NCBI GenBank assembly: GCA_949130495.1
Contig: OX422208.1
Span: 688,525,702-688,589,701, forward strand
Direction of reading: 5' to 3'
Origin: Sambucus nigra
Lineage: Eukaryota; Streptophyta; Magnoliopsida; Dipsacales; Adoxaceae
DNA: 64,000 nucleotides
Under the pieces are notes generated by a model. It made no database searches. It was given only the letters and a program-made list of their open reading frames with translations, and was not told the origin of the DNA. The number at the start of each line of letters is the position of its first letter. Positions within the stretch are counted from its first letter, which is position 1. The position numbers and the translations under genes are program-made. Shown in pieces: positions 47,988 to 59,908 of this stretch.

Positions 47988-49405
47988 TGAAAAAGTGGTG
48001 ATCGCTTAAATAAGCTTTGATACCAATTTGTAGAATCGCTACAGCGGAAATATTGCGACTTCTCAAATAAAATCCAATTATAATTAATCTCAAATTTTAG
48101 CTAAACGCTAAAACATGCATCTAGATGATTTATCCAATAAGATAAAGCATGCAGGATAAAACAAACAATTTTAGGAAAAATCCTCCAAAGGGGCAAAACC
48201 TTTTATTTCACTATAATTTGTAAGAAAACGGCTTACACGGATTACAATGAAATAAGTGTGACATACGAAATACCTGCAGGTGTCGGTTTCGATGTCTCGG
48301 CTGGAACTTTCCCTTTCCAGGAGCGTAGCAGTGAAGAAGAGAAACAGCTTCTCCACAAGATGTGAACTTTATAAGGACTCCCTCCACAATAGCACGTAGT
48401 TGTCCGGTTGTAGAGTTCTCCCCACAAAGATAAACAGTAGCAAGGTGTGTTCTTCAACACCAAAACAATTCACTAAAGCATATGGGAGTTTTGTGAATTG
48501 AAAACAAAGAGGGATTAAACCCTAAAAGAAGAAGCCAAAAGGATTCTAAAATTTCGCAGTTTTCTGTCTGTCAAAAACTGTGGACTTCTTAATAAGTGTG
48601 ACATACGAAATACCCGCAGGTGTCGGTTCCGATGTCTCGACTGGAACTTTCCCTTTCCAGGAGGGCAGCAGTGAAGAAGAGAAACGTCTTCTCCATAAGA
48701 TGTGAACTTTATAAGGACTCCCTCTATAATAGCACGCAGCTGTCCGGTTGTAGAGTTCTCCCCACACAGATAAACAGTAGCAAGGTGTGTTCTTCAACAC
48801 CAAAACAATTCACTAAAGCATATGGGAGTTTTGTGAATTGAAAACAAAGAGGGATTAAACCCTAAAAGAAGAAGCCAAAAGGATTCCGCAGTTTCACAGT
48901 TTTCTGTCTGTCAAAAACTGTGGACTTCTTAATGAAAACGTTACCATTTAATGAGTATTTATACAGAAATGCACCGCCTCGAAATTCGAGCTCGTTCGAA
49001 CGAGAAGCATATGTCGCTCGAATGAAGTACGCATGTCGTTCAAACGACATCGCGCGACTTCCAATCTCGTTCGAACGAGATGCTGATCTCGCGCGAACGA
49101 CCTGGGCGTCAAAATTGAGGTCCGCTTCAAAACTTAGAAAACATACTCATTCTCAATATTTGACGAAAAATTCCGCTCCAACACTTAGAAAATATTTTGT
49201 AAAAATCTCCCCAAAGCTCTAAGTGAAAAGTTAAGGTATTTAAAACATAACCTTTCCAAAGTAAACTTCGCGGAGTATTGAATGATGAAGAACTTGAATA
49301 ATTTGGATCCGTCTTTGATGTATATGACTCTTGAATGCTCTTCGACGGTGTAGTGGTATATGACATAATAAATTGTTAACGGACCTATGAAAATATGTCC
49401 TTACA
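47988..49405 (-). repeat. 3' LTR of nested element, with duplication
   Basis: 1418 bp, ends TGAAAAAGTGG and CCTTACA. It contains a 340-bp tandem duplication (48251-48590 and 48591-48930). Removing one unit gives 1078 bp, matching the other LTR. Confidence 0.93.
48251..48930. repeat. Two 340-bp tandem units inside one LTR
   Basis: Both units start AATAAGTGTGACATACG and end GGACTTCTT. They differ at a few dozen positions at most by eye. The other LTR of the same element has one unit, so the duplication or its gain post-dates or accompanied insertion. Confidence 0.93.
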
Positions 49406-51532
49406 AATCTCCCCCTATGTCTATGCCACTACATACATAAAAAATCTTAATTATCAAAAAACCAAAATACCTATACAAATCTACCCTCCCATGAATTAAT
49501 TTGCAAGATCTAAAATTATTCTTCAAAAATCTTCATCGAATCTCAAAGCTTTTCTCATCAGGGTGTGCAACATCATAATCTTCAGTCTTTGTACCTACAC
49601 ACATGAGATAAAGCAAAACCTTCGTGACGCATCGAGTTTGAAATGATATAAAAATAAAGCATTAATAAATCAAATCTCCCCCATAATGCAAAAACTCCCC
49701 CATAACTGATAATTCTTTCTCACCCTTTTTATGATGTCCCCAAATAGACAGATAAGAAGAAACAATCAAAACATGGAGTGTCACAATAAAATTGCATAGC
49801 AAATATGAATCAATCAACGTGCATGCAAAGGAGTATCCCAAAAACATTCACAAACTATTATTGATTTTTCAAATTTTTCAAATAAAAATAGGATACAAAA
49901 AAATCACACCATGGATTTAAACTCAACTAACCAAGTCATGGAAATGGAATGTATGGGTGTGAACACATTCGATAGGTAAATAAACTCAATCAATCATATG
50001 TGCACGATGCATACGTGTACCCCTAACGAATGAACATCAAAAGAATACTTAGGTGTAAAAATTGTTGAATTTAAATGACATTGTCTTAATCAAATCAACA
50101 AATCAAAGTCTAAATGATTTCCATGCCAATAACGTCCAAAACTATTTAGTGTCGTTTCGAGAACTTTTCAAAGGACGTGCAAACCCATTGATATATCCAT
50201 CCAAAACTCCTTCCTATATAATAATGCAATTTTTTATATCTAAAGAGGTACTAAATTCTCAACTTAGAGAAAACCTATTGGCCCAAATTTTTGGCATGTT
50301 GCACCTTTTTATTGCCTTAATTTTTTGTATGGGCACTTTTCAAACGGTGGCTTTCACGACGTGCTTATTATTCACTCGCTGCCCTTTCCCGTGTTCACTC
50401 ATCATTTTTTTAAACTAAACAATTAATTCCTCGCGGGCAATGGTTTTTACATGCACTACTTTTATTACTCTCGTATTATTGCACTTGGTTCGTTTTAAGG
50501 ACAGGATTGAGATGAAAATACCCAACCAACATGTGATAAGTCAAGAACAATAATCAAACAAATCCGTGCATGTGTGCAATAAAGGACAAAGTGAGTCAAA
50601 CATGTAGGTAGCAACACTATAGCAACTCAAAGACTCCAAACTTTGTAAAGCACATGGATGAATTGACCTATTGTCTCAAAACACTATCAAATAGTCACAT
50701 GTAAAATGAAATGATGTTGTGACTCGGTCATCCTAAGTGTCCATCCATAAATGGTGTAAAATCAAATACAAAAATCTTTTTGGATTTTTTAAAAATTTTA
50801 TCAAAATAAAATCTTTTTGAATTTTTTCAAAAAGTTTCTAAAAAAAATCTTTTTGAAATTTTGGAAGAAATATATCACAAATATAGCACAACCAGCAATA
50901 GGCATAATATCGGCATGAGCATCAACCTATGCTAGCAAATAGTAAATCACACAAAGAATATATCAATCTAAGCAGGTGTGATTAAACGAGCAATGCAGTG
51001 TTTATCAAATAAGCATGGGAACTACGAATAACTGCATATAAACTGTTCCAAAAGCAACCAGCAGTACCAAAAATCTAAGCATATGAATACAGGATACTGA
51101 AACAGAGGAACATGAGAAAAACTAGACAGGTCGATCAAACGACTTAGCCTGTCGCTCGAACGACAAGGCATGTAGCGAGAAGCGACTTCGCACGAGAAGA
51201 GATGTCGCTCAAACAATGTATAGTTCTCGCTCGAACGAGAAAACCAAATTTTCGCAGTTTGACCAGAAAGTCATACAGTTTTGCCCAGTGCAAAAATTTC
51301 GTGAAAACAGTACCTGTAAGGTGCAAACAGATCCAAAACAGTAGCGAAACACACAAATGCAACAAATAAATCAATGTGCGCTACGTCAAAGTGAGTCATA
51401 ACACTAGAAAGAATATTACCATGATGTGACACTAGTGTATGAAAAGCATCTAACACAATCAACCAAAAAATCTCACATGGGGTGAATCACGTGCAAGTAA
51501 ACGGGAATCGTGGACAAGTAAACCATATGCCT
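49406..51532 (-). other. Non-coding interior of the nested element
   Basis: No supported gene. Next to the 3' LTR is the polypurine tract (AAATCTCCCCCTATG in complement, 49406 on). Parts match 34004-35618 in inverse orientation. 51123-51240 holds TCGCTCGAACGA-type palindromes. Confidence 0.65.
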
Positions 51533-52590
51533 TTAAATCCGATTTCCTGACCCAAATCGATGTGTAACGAGGTGTGGGGGTGTGGGGGTGTGGGGAATCG
51601 GATTTATTCTTCTATTAACCTTCCTAGGTTCATTTAAAAGCTTGTAACAAAATCGCCTAAGATGACCTTGCCTACCGCAATGTGTGCAAGTGTAAATCGG
51701 GCGGTAAGTGTTACCTAAAGGAGGCCTTCTCCTCAAATTCCTAGGTGGTGCTCTCATCAATTTCCTAGGTGGCTCTCTTTGAATTTGCCTAGGTGGCTAT
51801 CTTCTAATGATCCTAGGAGGCTCTCTCACACGTGTGGGAATGGGTGCAACATATTTTTCAAGACCAATCCCACCCCTATCCTTTTTTATCTCGATGGTGC
51901 CTAAAATCTTATCAAGTTTTACAGACCTAGACTCCAAATCAAATTTCACTTTACTTGAATCTTTCAATTTCACCTCAAGTTAACCTATCCTAGATTCAAG
52001 TACACGTCTAGAATCCTCAAACTCTAAAAGCTCCTTTTAAGAGTCTCCATCAACCCTCTAAGACTATCTCTCTCACCCTCAACGTACTCAAGCTTCTCTT
52101 TCAAAATTTTCTCGCATGCCCTAAGTTCTTCAACTAAAACATCATTATTTTTTAAGGCACACTCTTTCAATCGAGCTTCAAGTTTCAAGTTTGCCTTTTT
52201 TGTCTTTAAACATTCAAAATACAAATTATTGTAGGCAACTTGCAACTCACTCAATTCTTCTTCTTCCTCCTCACTCTTTTCACCCTCACTCTCATCACTA
52301 ATCACACGGATGGGAAGCTCTCGCCTATAAGCATAAAAGACTTCTTCTTCCGAATCACTATCACTAAGGGTAGAAACATGAGAAATCAGTTTATTCAATT
52401 TCTTCTTTAAATTTATGGTACATTCATCTAACGTGTGACCAACACCCTCACAACAAGGACACCTCTCAGATTCGTTTTCAACAGAAGATTTAAAACAAGA
52501 GTTCGTGTGAATTTTTCAATTAACTTTTTCAAAAATTTGACATCAAAGATCATCAAAACCATCCATAGACATTTTTGTGCAAAAATTAGG
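51533..52590 (-). pseudogene. Truncated gag with two zinc knuckles
   Basis: On the - strand a first knuckle-like CPCCEGVGHTLDEC lies near 52416-52472. Next come the open frame 52398-52024 with an acidic stretch (DSDSEEE, EEEEEE) and a coiled coil, and at 51760-51533 a second knuckle CTHCGRQGHLRRFC. A frame or stop break separates the last two. The order knuckle, acidic coiled coil, knuckle is what I know from Sirevirus gag. The UBN2 region upstream is absent. Confidence 0.75.
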
Positions 52591-52618
52591 TTCAAGACAC
52601 AATAACTTAGTGCAACAG

Positions 52619-52630
52619 GCTCTGATACCA
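52619..52630 (-). other. Primer-binding site of nested element
   Basis: GCTCTGATACCA, the complement of TGGTATCAGAGC, lies three bases from the 5' LTR, the same spacing as in the truncated + strand member. A diverged second copy (TTCTGATACCA, about 52663) lies inside the LTR. Confidence 0.9.
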
Positions 52631-52633
52631 ATT

Positions 52634-53712
52634 TGTAAAAGTGGTGATCGCTTAAATAAGTTCTGATACCAATTTGTAGAATCGCTACAACGGAAATATT
52701 GCGAATTCTCAAATAAAATCCAATTTTAATTAATCCCAAATTTTACCTAAACCCTAAAACATGCATCTAGATGATTTATCCAATAAAATAAATCATGCAT
52801 GATAAAACAAACAATTTCAGGAAAAATCCCCCAAAGGGGCAAAACCATTTATTTCACTATAATTTGTAAGAAAACGGCTTACACGGATTACAATGAAATA
52901 AGTGTGACATACGAAATACCCGCAGGTGTCGGTTCCGATGTCTCGACTGGAACTTTCCCTTTCCAGGAGGGCAATAGTGAAGAAGAGAGACGGCTTCTCC
53001 ATAAGATGTGAACTTTATAAGAACTCCCTCCATAATAGCACGCAGCTGTCCGGTTGTAGAGTTCTCCCCCACACAGATAAACAGTAGCAAGGTGTGTTCT
53101 TCAACACCAAAACAATTCACTAAAGCATATGGGAGTTTTGTGAATTGAAAACAAAGACGAATTAAACCCTAAAAGAAGAAGCCAAAAGGATTCTGCAGTT
53201 TCACAGTTTTCTGTCTGTCAAAAACTATGGACTTCTTAATGAAAACGTTACCATTTAATGAGTATTTATACAGAAATGCACCGCCTCGAAATTCGAGCTC
53301 GTTCGAACGAGAAGCATATGTCGCTCGAATGAAGTACGCATGTCGTTCAAACGACATCGCGCGACTTCCAATCTCGTTCGAACGAGATGCTGATCTCGCG
53401 CGAACGACCTGGGCGTCAAAATTGAGGTCCGCTTCAAAACTTAGAAAACATACTCATTCTCAATATTTGACGAAAAATTCCGCTCCAACACTTAGAAAAT
53501 ATTTTGTAAAAATCTCCCAAAAGCTCTAAGTGAAAAGTTAAGGTATTTAAAACATAATCTTTCCAAAGTAAACTTCGCGGAGTCTTGAATGATGAAGAAC
53601 TTGAATAATTCGGATCCGTCTTTGATGTATATGACTCTTGAATGCTCTTCGCCGGTGTAGCGGTATATGACATAATAAATTGATAACGGACCTATGAAAA
53701 TATGTTCTTACA
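52634..53712 (-). repeat. 5' LTR of nested element
   Basis: 1079 bp, ends TGTAAAAGTGG and GTTCTTACA. One copy of the 340-bp unit. The palindrome cluster lies at 53289-53413. Confidence 0.93.
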
Positions 53713-53717
53713 AACTC

Positions 53718-54683
53718 AAACTTTAAGATAACCTAAATTAGGTTTTCTATTCTACCATAATTCGTAAGGAGTTTTCTTATTATCTTTAACAGGTATCCTA
53801 TTCAGAATATGACACGCAGTTAAAAGTGCTTCTCCCCAAAACCCTTTACTAAAACCAAAATAAGAAAGGATATCGTTAACCATTTCAATTAGTGTTCTAT
53901 TTTTTCTTTCTGCTACTCCATTTTGTTGTGGTGTATAAGGTGCAGTAACTTCATGTATAATTACCATATCTTCACAAAATTGAGGAAAGTGATATTCACC
54001 ACCTCTATCAGATCTAAACATTTTATTTTAGTATCACATTGATTTTCAACTTCATTTTTGTATGTCTTAAATCTATTAAGCACATCATCCTTAGAGTTTA
54101 AAAGATATACGTAACAATATTTTGAAAAGTCATCGATAAATGTAGCAAAATATTTACTACCACCTCTAGTAGGTGTTCCATGCAAATCACTATCATCACT
54201 ATGTACTAATTGCAACAAAGATGTAGTTTTTTCTATTTTTGGAAAAGGCAGTCTTGTTATTTTTATTTGAATGCATATTTTACACTTTTCATTCATATCA
54301 TTCTCAAATTTAGGAATTAAATTTAAATTAACCATGAAATGCATTTTCTTTGTATTAACATGTCCTAAACGACTATGCCACAATGAAAGACAATCAACGA
54401 TATAAGCAGAAGAATCTTTTTCATTGATATTGAGCTTAAACATGCCCTCGTACAAATATCCTTTGCCTACAAAGGTACCATTCTTAATCAGAATAAATTT
54501 GTCTGACTCAAATACAAGCTTAAAGCCAAATTTGTTAAGAAGACTTCCAGAAACTAAATTTTTCCTAACATCAGGAACATGAAAAACATTGGTGAGGCTA
54601 AGGATTTTTTCGGAAGTGAATTCGAGATCCAGTCCCTTTGCCTTTAACCGCAGCAGTAGACGAATTTCCCATATAGAGAACAT
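53718..54683 (-). pseudogene. Copia integrase, region 2
   Basis: 54683-53961 holds the zinc region (LWHSRLGHVNTKKMH, KCKIC) and the start of the core (FIDDFSKYCYVYLL). A frame change at about 54020 leads to SDRGGEYHF, QQNGVAERKNR and the text up to the younger insertion. It continues across that insertion at 47987. Confidence 0.88.
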
Positions 54684-55614
54684 CTCCTTCCACTATTTCA
54701 TAGGCAGAGAACAAGTTCTTGTCCTTACGAACATGCCTTGTGGCACCAGAATCAACCCACCAAGAGTTGTCTTCTCCAAGCATATTAGCCTCGGATATCA
54801 TAGCAGCAAATTTTTGCTTTGTGTCTGATGTCCCTCCTTTTTCCTTCAGTTTTTTGAACTCACGACAATCCTTCTTGAAGTGACCTGGTTTGTTACAATG
54901 AAAACCATTTCCTTTCTTCTTTTTGTTTGCTTTAGAATTATTTGAAAAATTCTTCCGCTTGTTATTTTTTCCATGATTGCCATATTTTTGCTCATTTCCT
55001 TCCTCCACCACATGGACCTTAGAAACATAATTTTCTTGTCCCTCTTTATCATCTAGAATTCGAGACTCTTGTTGAATTCTTAAATGAGTCTCTAATTCTT
55101 CAAGTGAAAGATCCTCCTTTTTGTGTTCGAGTTCTTTCTTATAATCTTTCCAAGAAGGAGGAAGGTTTTCAATTATGGCAACAACAATTACATTATCATC
55201 CATATTTAATTTTTTCAGTTTGCAATGATTTATGATGCGTTGGATGTCATGAAATTGTTCTAGCACAGGCCTATTATCATGCATTTTAAGGGTTAAAAAC
55301 TGACCGATAAGGAACTTCTTACTTGTAGCGTCTTCCGTAAGATATTTGGTCTCTAATGTTTCCCACAAAGGTTTTGCAGTCCCAATATTTTGGTATAAGT
55401 CGAACAAATTGTCAGCAAGTGCATTGAGAATGTGACCAGGACACAAGTAATCATCGGTCTCCCATTTTGTGCGTTGCCTAGTCTGTTCCACGGTTTCATC
55501 TTCTTCTTCATTTGATTTCGATTGTGACAAGACATATACAATCTTCAATGTTGTTAGAAGAAAATGAACATTTTTCTGCCAACACAGAAAATTACCACCA
55601 TCAAAATGGTCCAA
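54598..55614 (-). pseudogene. Copia gag-protease, region 2
   Basis: 338 residues in one frame: MDHFDGGNFLCWQKNVHFLL, the UBN2-type domain, a Lys-rich linker, a zinc knuckle and the protease motif WWVDSGATRHVRKD. The knuckle reads GFHCNKPGHFKKDC, so the first Cys ligand is Gly. Region 1 instead lacks the last Cys. The frame shifts after the protease near 54600. Confidence 0.9.
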
Positions 55615-55686
55615 CTTTACAAAGCCTTCTGTTATTTGTCAAAGTGATTTGGAAGAGTCGGCCTTCTAATTATACTGTATTTAGAT

Positions 55687-56612
55687 TATTGGATAATATG
55701 AATGCAAATACATAAATGAAACTCTTTATTGTATCACAACAATGTCAACTTTAATACAACAATATAACTTTATGAATCTTCAAGGCGTGATGTCACTTTC
55801 CTAAATACAGTATTTGCCCCACACGAAGAACTTCGGTATACAAACGGGAATCAGCAAATCCGTACTCAAGATACAATGAAGCAATTGCACTGTCTACAAA
55901 TTGTATGTCTGAAGACAGCCCTTGGATGCAGCAGCGAAGAACAGTCAATCAAGTACTTATTCTGTTTATGTGCACAAAACAGAATAAGAGAATTTGTATC
56001 TCCTGAAAATTGTAAGAGAGTAATAGTAGGGTTTGGAAATCTGAAATTGGGTTTTTGTTATATATGCAATTTCATTTTAGGCAGCCTTTATTTATAGATA
56101 ATGAAAAGCTTTGTCTTCAAGAGTCATTAACAGTCATAAGTCAATTTCGAAATGGTATGACTGTTAATTACCGACAATCTTAAGTCATTTCCGAACAGGT
56201 ACAATTAATACCGAATCAATTTTGCAAGGGTCAACCAAAAAGTGACCGCGCCCGAGCTATCGCGATCCGACCCGGACGAATCCCGGCAACCCGAAGTGCA
56301 AAGTGCGCCACTAGCGCCTCTACAGTCCACTGCCCCGCACCTGCACGCGCACGCGCGCGCGTGTGCGTACGTTGCTTCGCACCATATTGAGGTCTCTTGA
56401 ATAGCCTCTTAAATGCTAGATGAATTAACCCTTCATCTTCCATTTGTAATTATTAAGTGCACAAATTCTTAATATTTTTTCAATGTGGGACTCTATCCCC
56501 TTTTATATTTGGGTTAGCTTCCCACCTCTTCCACACACTTCTAATGTGGGACTAGCTCTTTAAGCTCTTATCCCCAAAACTCTTACTCACTTATTTTATA
56601 AAATCTCCAACA
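55687..56612 (-). repeat. Copia LTR C
   Basis: 926 bp. Its left end reads TATTGG instead of TGTTGG; its right end is CTCCAACA, followed by AAAGG and AKR exon 4. The hairpin seen in LTR A is degraded here. Confidence 0.95.
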
Positions 56613-56617
56613 AAAGG

Positions 56618-56680
56618 GTTCGCCCAGCATTCATGAATACCCTTCAAGATGTGCAACTGGAGTACCTTGATCTCTATTTG
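56618..56680 (+). CDS. AKR exon 4, second part (to residue 119)
   Basis: Encodes VRPAFMNTLQ, then LEYLDLYL, in frame with SPER at 39180 once the insertion and one AAAGG are set aside. The donor is GTAATTTG at 56681. 63 bases. Confidence 0.93.
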
Positions 56681-56783
56681 GTAATTTGTGTTTCCATTTG
56701 TTCTGATGTATATTCTATAGAGTATGTAGCTTTTTCCACATATTGATACAGTGAACCGTTACGTGATTATGTTTGTACAATAG

Positions 56784-57135
<352 letters not shown>

Positions 57136-57209
57136 GTAAGATGAACCCAAATTTATTCATCTCCTTCATCTTTTCAGTAGTTCCCGACATGAAATCTTAG
57201 AATACCTTA

Positions 57210-57459
57210 GGGTGAGTTTGATTGCAAAATTTGACAAAAATTAAAAAAAGTTCAATTTCATGAAAAATTGGGAAAATAGTGGTCTCTTAATATTCCCATT
57301 TTCATAGATTTCAATTATTTGGAGGGAGGGCAAGAAATATTTTCCATGAAAAAGGGAAATCCCATAGAATATATTTCGGACCAAGCACCACAAAACTAAA
57401 AAATGAGTTAAAGAAGTGTAACTTCCCATTAAAAAAAATTGCTCCAATCAAACACACCC
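57210..57459. mobile_element. Tourist-like (PIF/Harbinger) MITE in AKR intron 6
   Basis: Inverted ends GGGTGAGTTTGATTG and GGGTGTGTTTGATTG (15 bp, one mismatch), flanked by TTA on both sides (57207-57209 and 57460-57462), the 3-bp duplication of PIF/Harbinger elements. 250 bp, no coding capacity. It accounts for much of the 543-bp intron. Confidence 0.85.
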
Positions 57460-57669
57460 TTAATTGAAAAAATAATAGGAAAATAAATGTGGCTTCCAAA
57501 TATCGTGTGATGCCATAAATGGATATTTTATACAGATACGAGTTTCATGGGTGAATTATGTTGAAATAATTACTCTCCAGACACTAGTTTAGCCAATGTA
57601 TATTTCAACAACAGGGACTCTCATGAGTGATTATATTTTTGCATGCATCATCATGATGGTTTTGGATGA

Positions 57670-57912
<243 letters not shown>

Positions 57913-58000
57913 TAACGTGTCTTGTTCTAATTATATTTTGAAGATTGAATAAAGGATCTAGCAGTATTCTTTTTCTTTTGAGATTATTTTGATTGAATGA

Positions 58001-58108
<108 letters not shown>

Positions 58109-58899
58109 TTTTTTTTTTTTTTAAATGAAAGTTATCGGTTGCAACGGGTAATAAATCCTGACCACCCTTGGTTGTGGTGTAATGTTTTTTTTTTTTTTTT
58201 CGCTTTTTGTTTGCTTCATATGATGGTGTATGTATGTAAGGTTTTGCTTTCACGTGTTTTTAAGGAATTTGAAGGAGGCACGTGTTTTGGGAATGAAAGG
58301 CTTTCCACTTATGGTTCTGACTTTTGCTTACTCTTATTCCTTCTTGAGTTTTTCACACATATTACAGCTAGAGTGTAGGACTAAACTGTACACAGTGGAT
58401 CTTATCCTTGTAATAACATGGGCTAGCGGCGCGCATGCATCGAGTATGATTTCCTCTTTCGTTAATAGTTTTGAAGGATGAAAAATCACCTCCTTTGGGA
58501 CTTTCATCTTATTGGACAGATATTTTAACAGTTCGAATATCTTCCCCACATTACTAGAGCCTTAATCTGGATTTCATGCTACTCCTTTTGCAATGTCTGG
58601 TTGTTGATTTCTTTGTTTATATTTTAATTTTTTTTAAAACAGTACCAAATTCCGTCCAAACATACACAATTTAGTCACTAACCATGGACGGATGCAGTTA
58701 GAGCCAGGAGAGGCCAATGCTCTCCCTGATTCCCCCCACCCACCCAAAAAAAAATAAGGTTCTGCATATAATAATAGTAAGTAAAAGACATAAATAATGA
58801 TATTTTTATAACTTTTAAAGTAAAAATATAATAAATTTATATAAGATTTGAAACTAAAGTTATAATTTATATAAAACTAGAATAATAAATAATAATAAT
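58109..58899. other. AKR 3' flank
   Basis: T-rich stretches at 58109-58122 and 58187-58200 suit a 3' UTR. No gene seen. An inverted-repeat MITE begins at 58900. Confidence 0.5.
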
Positions 58900-59074
58900 G
58901 CTCCTGTGCGGACTAGTCCGCATTTTAAGAATGCTGACCGGACACGTGTCGCGTAAAGGTGCGCCTAAAAATTAACTCCTAAATTATAGGCGCACTCTCT
59001 CTTTTCTGGGCTCACCGCCAGGTGACACATGTCCGGTCCGCATTCTTAAAATGCGGACTAGTCCGCACAAGAGC
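58900..59074. mobile_element. 175-bp MITE with long inverted ends
   Basis: The ends share about 50 bp in inverse, each with TGTGCGGACTAGTCCGCA (itself a palindrome), then TTTTAAGAATGC and GACCGGACA. The centre has a GCGCC/GGCGC pair that pairs further. Flanks give no clean duplication. Superfamily not assigned. Confidence 0.8.
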
Positions 59075-59121
59075 AGTATTGTAATAAATAAATAAAAAAT
59101 CACAGCCTTCGCCGTTTGACA

Positions 59122-59144
59122 CCCCCCCCCCCCCCTCCCCCCCC
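59122..59144. repeat. Poly-C tract
   Basis: A 23-base run of C broken by one T. Assembly length is uncertain. Confidence 0.9.
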
Positions 59145-59289
59145 TTTCATAAATCTTGGATCCATCAGTGTCCTTCACCACAATTGGTAACCCAACCTCA
59201 TTAAACCATCACAATGGCCCCATCAAATTTATATTGCATATTGTAGAAATTAATGCAATTAATGCACTGGATCTTATCAAAATTTTGCA

Positions 59290-59455
59290 GTTAAGCCCTA
59301 ATGGCAAGTGCCCTCGTCCAATTTACGAGTGATCTCGGGTTCGAGATCCCATAAAGCCAGCTGAAATTTCTCTCCCAAACCTGCAGTTAGACGGGAGCCT
59401 TTGGTCCGACATTTTACGAAAGGGTAGAAAAGATTTCTGACATTAAAAAGAATGA
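59290..59455 (+). mobile_element. tRNA-derived SINE-like element
   Basis: It has an A-box-like TGGCAAGTGC and, about 30 bases on, a clear B-box GGTTCGAGATCC, the internal pol III promoter of tRNA-derived SINEs. The tail beyond has no coding frame and the ends are not fixed. Confidence 0.55.
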
Positions 59456-59746
59456 AAAATGAGAATTCATTATGGTATTAAGACAAAGATAACCATGCGC
59501 ATAATGCTATTTATTTATTTTTGGTGGGCTTCTTGGTCTTTCTCAATATGAACACTAGGTCTCTCTCAATATGAACACTAGATTTCTGTTGTGTCGTAAA
59601 GTCAAGAACAGGAGAAAGTGAAGCAGAATTTTCCAAGAGTATGAGACATCCCTCTAACTCAGCGGTGAGCATCAATCGCTTCACAAAGCAACAAACTGTT
59701 GTGAGTGTGTGTATAACTATTGGTGTGAATGATATACTCACAATAA

Positions 59747-59860
59747 GACCTTGTAGCCTAGTGGTAACTTTTGAGTCCCCTTTAAAGGAGGTCATGGGTT
59801 CAAGTCCCACTAAGGGAATTTAAGAGGATTTGGGGTATTTATACCTAAATAGATATATAA
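59747..59860 (+). mobile_element. tRNA-derived SINE-like element 2
   Basis: A-box TAGCCTAGTGG at 59754 and B-box GGTTCAAGTCCC at about 59797-59808. The acceptor stem pairs only partly, so a SINE or tRNA relic is more likely than a working tRNA gene. Confidence 0.5.
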
Positions 59861-59880
59861 TTATTATATTATATATCAAG

Positions 59881-59908
59881 ACTTGGGACTTGGGACTTGG
59901 GACTTGGG
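59881..59908 (+). repeat. ACTTGGG x4 tandem repeat
   Basis: Four exact copies of the 7-mer ACTTGGG. Confidence 0.95.

Larger units (their letters stand above)
47988..53712 (-). mobile_element. Complete gag-only Sirevirus-like element, nested
   Basis: Inserted in Copia region 2 with flanks AACCC (47983-47987) and AACTC (53713-53717), where region 1 is uninterrupted (about 42590). It reads on the - strand: 5' LTR (52634-53712), primer site (52619-52630 in complement), truncated gag (51533-52590), about 2.1 kb of non-coding interior, polypurine tract, 3' LTR (47988-49405). There is no protease, integrase or RT. The LTRs are nearly identical by eye over long stretches (for example 48920-49222 and 53227-53529), so insertion is recent compared with the host Copia block. 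Confidence 0.9.
39181..56612 (-). mobile_element. Tandem Copia block inserted in AKR exon 4
   Basis: 17.4 kb with the structure LTR (39181-40132), internal region, LTR (44567-45531), internal region, LTR (55687-56612), all reading on the - strand. Outer flanks are AAAGG on both sides. The two internal regions share one central LTR, the pattern expected from unequal recombination between LTRs of one insertion. The second internal region is split by a younger element (47988-53712). Neither copy can encode an intact polyprotein. Confidence 0.96.

Noticed and set aside
48920..49222. 100-codon open frame duplicated at 53227-53529 and, in part, at 35814-36116
   Set aside because: It lies in the LTRs of the Sirevirus-like family; repetition reflects copy number, not a protein gene.
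59747..59820. A functional tRNA gene
   Set aside because: A and B boxes are present, but the acceptor stem pairs poorly and the flanks look like a SINE body.
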